The position numbers and the translations under genes were made by a program. A model generated the notes under the pieces. That model did no database searches, was not told where the DNA came from, and saw nothing but the letters and a program-made list of their open reading frames with translations. From NCBI GenBank assembly GCA_031289065.1, contig JAITQI010000014.1, positions 1 through 6,835 on the forward strand: a DNA stretch of 6,835 nt. The letters are read 5' to 3'. The DNA comes from Oscillospiraceae bacterium (GTDB lineage Bacteria; Bacillota; Clostridia; Oscillospirales; UBA929). Of this stretch, positions 4,256 through 6,835 are shown in pieces. Position 1 is the stretch's first letter, and every line of letters starts with the position of its first letter.

Positions 4256-6279
4256 GCCAACTGGCCGGTCTCTGTGTGTGGGAAGGCGTCGGCGGACATG
4301 GGGGCGCCGAAGCGGTAGCCCTGGAAATACTGACAGCCCACCGAGCGCAGGAGGGAGAGCTGGTCGTCGGTTTCCACGTATTCCACCACCAGGCCGATGC
4401 CCAGGGCGCGGCACAGCTGGGTCAGGGAGGCGATGATTTCCAGGCGTTCGGGGGAGTGTACCACCTCCCGGGAGAGGGACTTGTCCACCTTGAGGGCGGA
4501 GAAGGGGAACCGCTGGAGGGTGGCCAGGGAGGCGTGGCCGGTGCCGAAGTCGTCAATGGCCACGCCGAAGCCCAACGAGCGGACGGCGTCCAGATTCGCC
4601 CGGGTGACCGCGTCCCGGGAGACCGCCATGGTTTCGGTGACCTCCAGCTGGAGGCTGCCGGCGGCCACCCCGTGGGCGTGGGACAGGTCCCGAAGGCGGG
4701 GGGCGAAGGCGGGGTCTTTGAGTTCGGCGGCGGTGATGTTGACCGAGATGTACAGACTTCCCGCCCCCTGTTCCCGCCAGCGGCTGAGTTGGAGGCAGGC
4801 CGAGGTGAGGGCCAGCTGCCCCAGCCGGGCGCTCAACCCCATCTCCTCGGCCAGGGCCACGGTGATCATGGGGGCGATGTGGCCGTACTCCGGGTGGTTC
4901 CAGCGCAGAAGCTCCTCGGCCCCCACGACGCGGCCGTCCCGGCCGTCCACCAGGGGCTGATAGAGGTAATATAGCCCGTGCCCTTTGTCCAGCGCCCGTT
5001 TGAGGTCGGCGGCCAGCAGGCGGGCCAGGCGGCCCGCGTCGTCGTCCCGCTGGATGAGGCGTTCGCCCGGGTGCTCGGTGAATTCCTCCTCGCACAGGCG
5101 GCGCAGGTGTTCATAGCCTTCGGCGGTGAGCCAGGCCCGATGTCCGGCGGCCAGCTTGACGAAGGGCCGGTAGACCAGGACGCCCACGGTCAGGCAAAAC
5201 AGTTGCAAAAACACGCCGTTCAGCCCCCCGGCGGCCTGGTATCCCCCCCACAGCACCGGCGCCATGGGGGCTACCGCGGGGACATAGCCCACCGCCACGG
5301 CCAGGGCGGCCACCGCCGCCATACACAGGGGGGCCAGCACAAAGGGGACGGCGTAGACCGGGTTGAACACCAGGGGCAGGCCGTAGAGGAGCAGGTCGTT
5401 GATGTGAAACAAGCCGGGGAGGATCGCGATTTTGGCCAGCCTGTCCTGCCCGGCGCGGCGGGAAAACAGGCAGAGCGCCGCGATCAGGCAGAGGCTCGCC
5501 CCGACGCCGCCCAGCCCGGCGGCGGCGGTCAGGACGTTTTGCGGTCCGGCGGCGGCGCTGTGCAGACCGAAGAGACCCAGTAGCTGTGTGCTGGCCACCG
5601 ACAGCAGCCCGGCCCACGGATTGCCGGTTTGGGGGGCGAGACTTTGGGTCAGACCGGCGACCCATCCGAGCGGGGAGGGGGCGCCCAAGGCGGCCAGGCT
5701 CAGCCGCAGGGCGGCAAAGCACACCAGGGTCAGCACCGAGGGGCGAAGCAGTTCAAAGGACTGGCGCACACGGCGATCCGGCTCTTCCGCCAGCAGACCG
5801 GACGCGCCGCGTCCGGCGAAGAGGCGCATCAGTTCGGCGGCGGCCAGGGCGATGAGGAGGGCCGGGCCCAGGCCGCCGTCGGCCGCGCCGGTGACGTTGG
5901 GATACGAGGACAGCAGAAAACAGGCCGCCGCGACCAGCCCGGTCTGCACCCCGGGGAGCTCGGTCAACCGACGGGTGCGGTACCAGGAGATCAGCGCCGA
6001 GGCGACGGTGGCGGCGGCCAGCGGCCCCAGCAGGGCATAAAAGGCGGCGCGGATCCAGTCACCGGCCTGGGCCCAGCCGGGGCCGAACAGAGAGACCATC
6101 CACGCCTGATAGCCCGCCACCGGCCACTCAGCCAGCAGACGGGCGAAGGAACCCAGGATGAGCAGGGGCAGCAGCGGCGTCAGGCCGCCCTTGACAGCCG
6201 ACAAATGCCGCTGGCCGCTCAGACGGCGCAGGGTACGCGCCGCCGAGCGCCCGGTGTGGGGCTGCGTTTGTTCTTCCAA
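4243..6279 (-). CDS. Membrane-bound EAL-domain c-di-GMP phosphodiesterase with a PTS EIIC-like sensor/transport domain
   Basis: The product has 678 residues. About residues 25-375 are a polytopic membrane domain resembling lactose/cellobiose-type PTS EIIC: the segment GLFGLH (235-240) keeps the conserved sugar-site His, and HINDLLLYGLPLVFNPVY (292-309) matches the EIIC hallmark usually read as NEP-x-x-FGLP-x-x-x-NP, with Glu-Pro replaced by D295-L296. A linker (about 376-430) leads to a cytoplasmic EAL domain (about 431-665), which hydrolyses cyclic di-GMP to pGpG. Its expected active-site residues are present: E455 in EELLRW (EEL instead of EAL), N514, E546, E549, D576-D577 in IDDFGTG, K597, D599, E633, E636 and Q653, so an active enzyme is likely. 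PTS_EIIC-EAL fusions are known in clostridia such as Clostridioides difficile. No EIIA, EIIB or GGDEF gene is nearby. The TTG start is forced by a stop codon five codons upstream, and AGGA lies 10 bases before it. Convergent with the thioesterase gene. Confidence 0.9.
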   Translation of the reverse strand: MEEQTQPHTGRSAARTLRRLSGQRHLSAVKGGLTPLLPLLILGSFARLLAEWPVAGYQAWMVSLFGPGWAQAGDWIRAAFYALLGPLAAATVASALISWYRTRRLTELPGVQTGLVAAACFLLSSYPNVTGAADGGLGPALLIALAAAELMRLFAGRGASGLLAEEPDRRVRQSFELLRPSVLTLVCFAALRLSLAALGAPSPLGWVAGLTQSLAPQTGNPWAGLLSVASTQLLGLFGLHSAAAGPQNVLTAAAGLGGVGASLCLIAALCLFSRRAGQDRLAKIAILPGLFHINDLLLYGLPLVFNPVYAVPFVLAPLCMAAVAALAVAVGYVPAVAPMAPVLWGGYQAAGGLNGVFLQLFCLTVGVLVYRPFVKLAAGHRAWLTAEGYEHLRRLCEEEFTEHPGERLIQRDDDAGRLARLLAADLKRALDKGHGLYYLYQPLVDGRDGRVVGAEELLRWNHPEYGHIAPMITVALAEEMGLSARLGQLALTSACLQLSRWREQGAGSLYISVNITAAELKDPAFAPRLRDLSHAHGVAAGSLQLEVTETMAVSRDAVTRANLDAVRSLGFGVAIDDFGTGHASLATLQRFPFSALKVDKSLSREVVHSPERLEIIASLTQLCRALGIGLVVEYVETDDQLSLLRSVGCQYFQGYRFGAPMSADAFPHTETGQLALKL

Positions 6280-6352
6280 GACCGACCGATCCTATCCCGG
6301 CGCACGCCCCTTGGACGCACGCTTTCTGATTTATGAGAAACGCTACGGTACC

Positions 6353-6381
6353 ATCATACTGAAAGATGGGGCAAAAGTAAA
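6353..6381 (-). promoter_or_regulatory. Probable sigma-A promoter of the EIIC-EAL gene
   Basis: Read on the - strand, TTTACT (6376-6381) and TATGAT (6353-6358) are separated by exactly 17 bp and match the -35 and -10 consensus at 4 and 5 of 6 positions. Transcription would start near 6346, giving a leader of about 67 bases before the TTG start codon. Confidence 0.6.
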
Positions 6382-6510
6382 GGGTAAATTTCAGTAAATC
6401 CTACTGCCGCAACGGGTTATCGGGGGATGAAGGGCGGCTGTCCGGGGGTTTGGGCGGGGTCGAATTTTGGGGTGCCGTTCATATTTTTTTCGTATTTTGT
6501 TTTTAATCTC

Positions 6511-6540
6511 TTCGCAGATTTTACACGACCAGGTCATAAT
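6511..6540 (+). promoter_or_regulatory. Possible promoter of the right-edge gene
   Basis: TTCGCA (6511-6516) and CATAAT (6535-6540) lie 18 bp apart and match the consensus hexamers at 4 and 5 of 6 positions, just downstream of a T-rich tract (6479-6506). An alternative -10 is TATGAT at 6548-6553, without a well-placed -35. The assignment is tentative. Confidence 0.35.
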
Positions 6541-6586
6541 TCTGGGTTATGATAAGAACATCCCAAGGAAAAAACGATAAACAAAC

Positions 6587-6593
6587 GAGGAGG
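6587..6593 (+). promoter_or_regulatory. Shine-Dalgarno site of the right-edge gene
   Basis: GAGGAGG lies 9 bases before ATG 6603. It is the main evidence that the open frame running off the window is a real gene. Confidence 0.8.
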
Positions 6594-6602
6594 TTTTCCC
6601 TT

Positions 6603-6835
6603 ATGCGTGACGAGAATCAATTCCCCTATCAGCCATATACCCCCTATGAGGAGACGCCCGCCGCCGAAGACGGGTACCGCGCCCGGGAGACCGGAACCCA
6701 TACAGACTATGAGACCCCCGCCGCGCCGGACAGCTGGGCGACCGCCGAACCCCTCGCCGCCGCGCCGCCGATGGCCGATACGCGGATTGAAGAACGCGCC
6801 GCCTTGAAGCCGCCGGGGGCCGACGTTCCATCCGG
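6603..6835 (+). CDS. N-terminal part of an unidentified protein with a Pro/Ala/Glu-rich leader
   Basis: The frame starts at ATG 6603 behind a strong ribosome binding site and stays open to the end of the window (77 codons plus two bases), so the gene continues to the right. The visible part begins MRDENQFPYQPYTPYEE. It is hydrophilic, acidic and rich in Pro, Ala, Glu, Tyr and Thr, and has no hydrophobic segment or signal peptide; it should be disordered and cytoplasmic. A short imperfect repeat, YEETPAA (15-21) and YETPAA (36-41), is visible. Leaders of this kind often precede a membrane segment or a folded domain in clostridial proteins (for example HtrA-type proteases or cell-envelope proteins), but nothing here identifies the family. 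The overlapping frames on both strands lack a ribosome binding site. Confidence 0.7.
   Translation, partial: MRDENQFPYQPYTPYEETPAAEDGYRARETGTHTDYETPAAPDSWATAEPLAAAPPMADTRIEERAALKPPGADVPS

Larger units (their letters stand above)
6280..6602. other. Divergent intergenic region without a gene
   Basis: These 323 bases separate two genes transcribed away from each other. I see a probable - strand promoter at 6353-6381, a ribosome binding site for each gene (AGGA on the - strand at 6290-6293; GAGGAGG on the + strand at 6587-6593), a GC-rich stretch at 6412-6475 and an AT-rich T-tract stretch at 6479-6512 that could be an UP-type promoter element. Short open frames cross the region but have no ribosome binding site, and I see no RNA gene or convincing terminator. 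Confidence 0.6.

Noticed and set aside
4276..6336. Several + strand open frames of 180-235 residues opposite the EIIC-EAL gene
   Set aside because: All are Gly/Gln/Arg-rich low-complexity translations antisense to a gene with clear domains and catalytic residues.
6335..6397. Plausible-looking peptide tail (YEKRYGTIILKDGAKVKGK) on the + strand upstream of the EIIC-EAL gene
   Set aside because: It has no start with a ribosome binding site, the rest of the frame is antisense to the EIIC-EAL gene, and it overlaps that gene's promoter. A gene remnant cannot be excluded but is not supported.

Overview
The window is high-GC bacterial DNA whose control signals look Gram-positive: strong purine-rich Shine-Dalgarno sites (AAAGGAGG, GAGGAGG, GGGGAGG), a consensus sigma-A promoter and a Rex-type redox repressor. 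Together with an acyl-ACP thioesterase, an iron-sulfur-type flavoprotein and a PTS-EIIC/EAL fusion, this suggests an anaerobic, high-GC member of the Clostridia (Oscillospiraceae-like). The taxonomic guess is inference from gene content and style, not from a marker gene.

Layout, left to right. Positions 1-297 hold the C-terminal end of an unidentified membrane protein. A perfect TTGACA/17-bp/TATAAT promoter (339-367) follows, overlapped by an 18-bp sequence resembling a clostridial Rex operator (328-345). It precedes four genes on the + strand: an isocitrate/isopropylmalate-family dehydrogenase (447-1610, probable TTG start), rex (1690-2328), a flavodoxin-fold protein with the cysteine pattern of iron-sulfur flavoproteins (2422-3144), and a double-hotdog acyl-ACP thioesterase (3255-4010). 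A textbook intrinsic terminator (4025-4073) ends the run. A weaker hairpin after the flavoprotein may partly separate the thioesterase from the first three.

Positions 4074-4242 are non-coding and rich in inverted repeats: a GC hairpin, a 9-bp-stem hairpin, and an 18-bp perfect inverted repeat that runs into the stop codon of the next gene. On the - strand, 4243-6279 encodes a 678-residue membrane protein joining a PTS EIIC-like sugar-transporter domain to an apparently complete EAL cyclic-di-GMP phosphodiesterase domain. It has its own probable promoter (6353-6381). The divergent intergenic region 6280-6602 then leads to a new + strand gene with a strong ribosome binding site at 6603. It runs off the right edge, and only a Pro/Ala/Glu-rich, probably disordered N-terminus is visible.

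How the genes may work together (inference): the dehydrogenase produces or consumes NAD(P)H, Rex senses the NADH/NAD+ ratio, and the flavoprotein is a candidate electron carrier. The first three genes therefore look like a redox-responsive unit in which Rex may control its own promoter. The thioesterase (free fatty acid release) and the EIIC-EAL protein (coupling an extracellular or sugar signal to c-di-GMP breakdown) look functionally separate. No RNA gene, CRISPR array, transposase or phage gene was seen.
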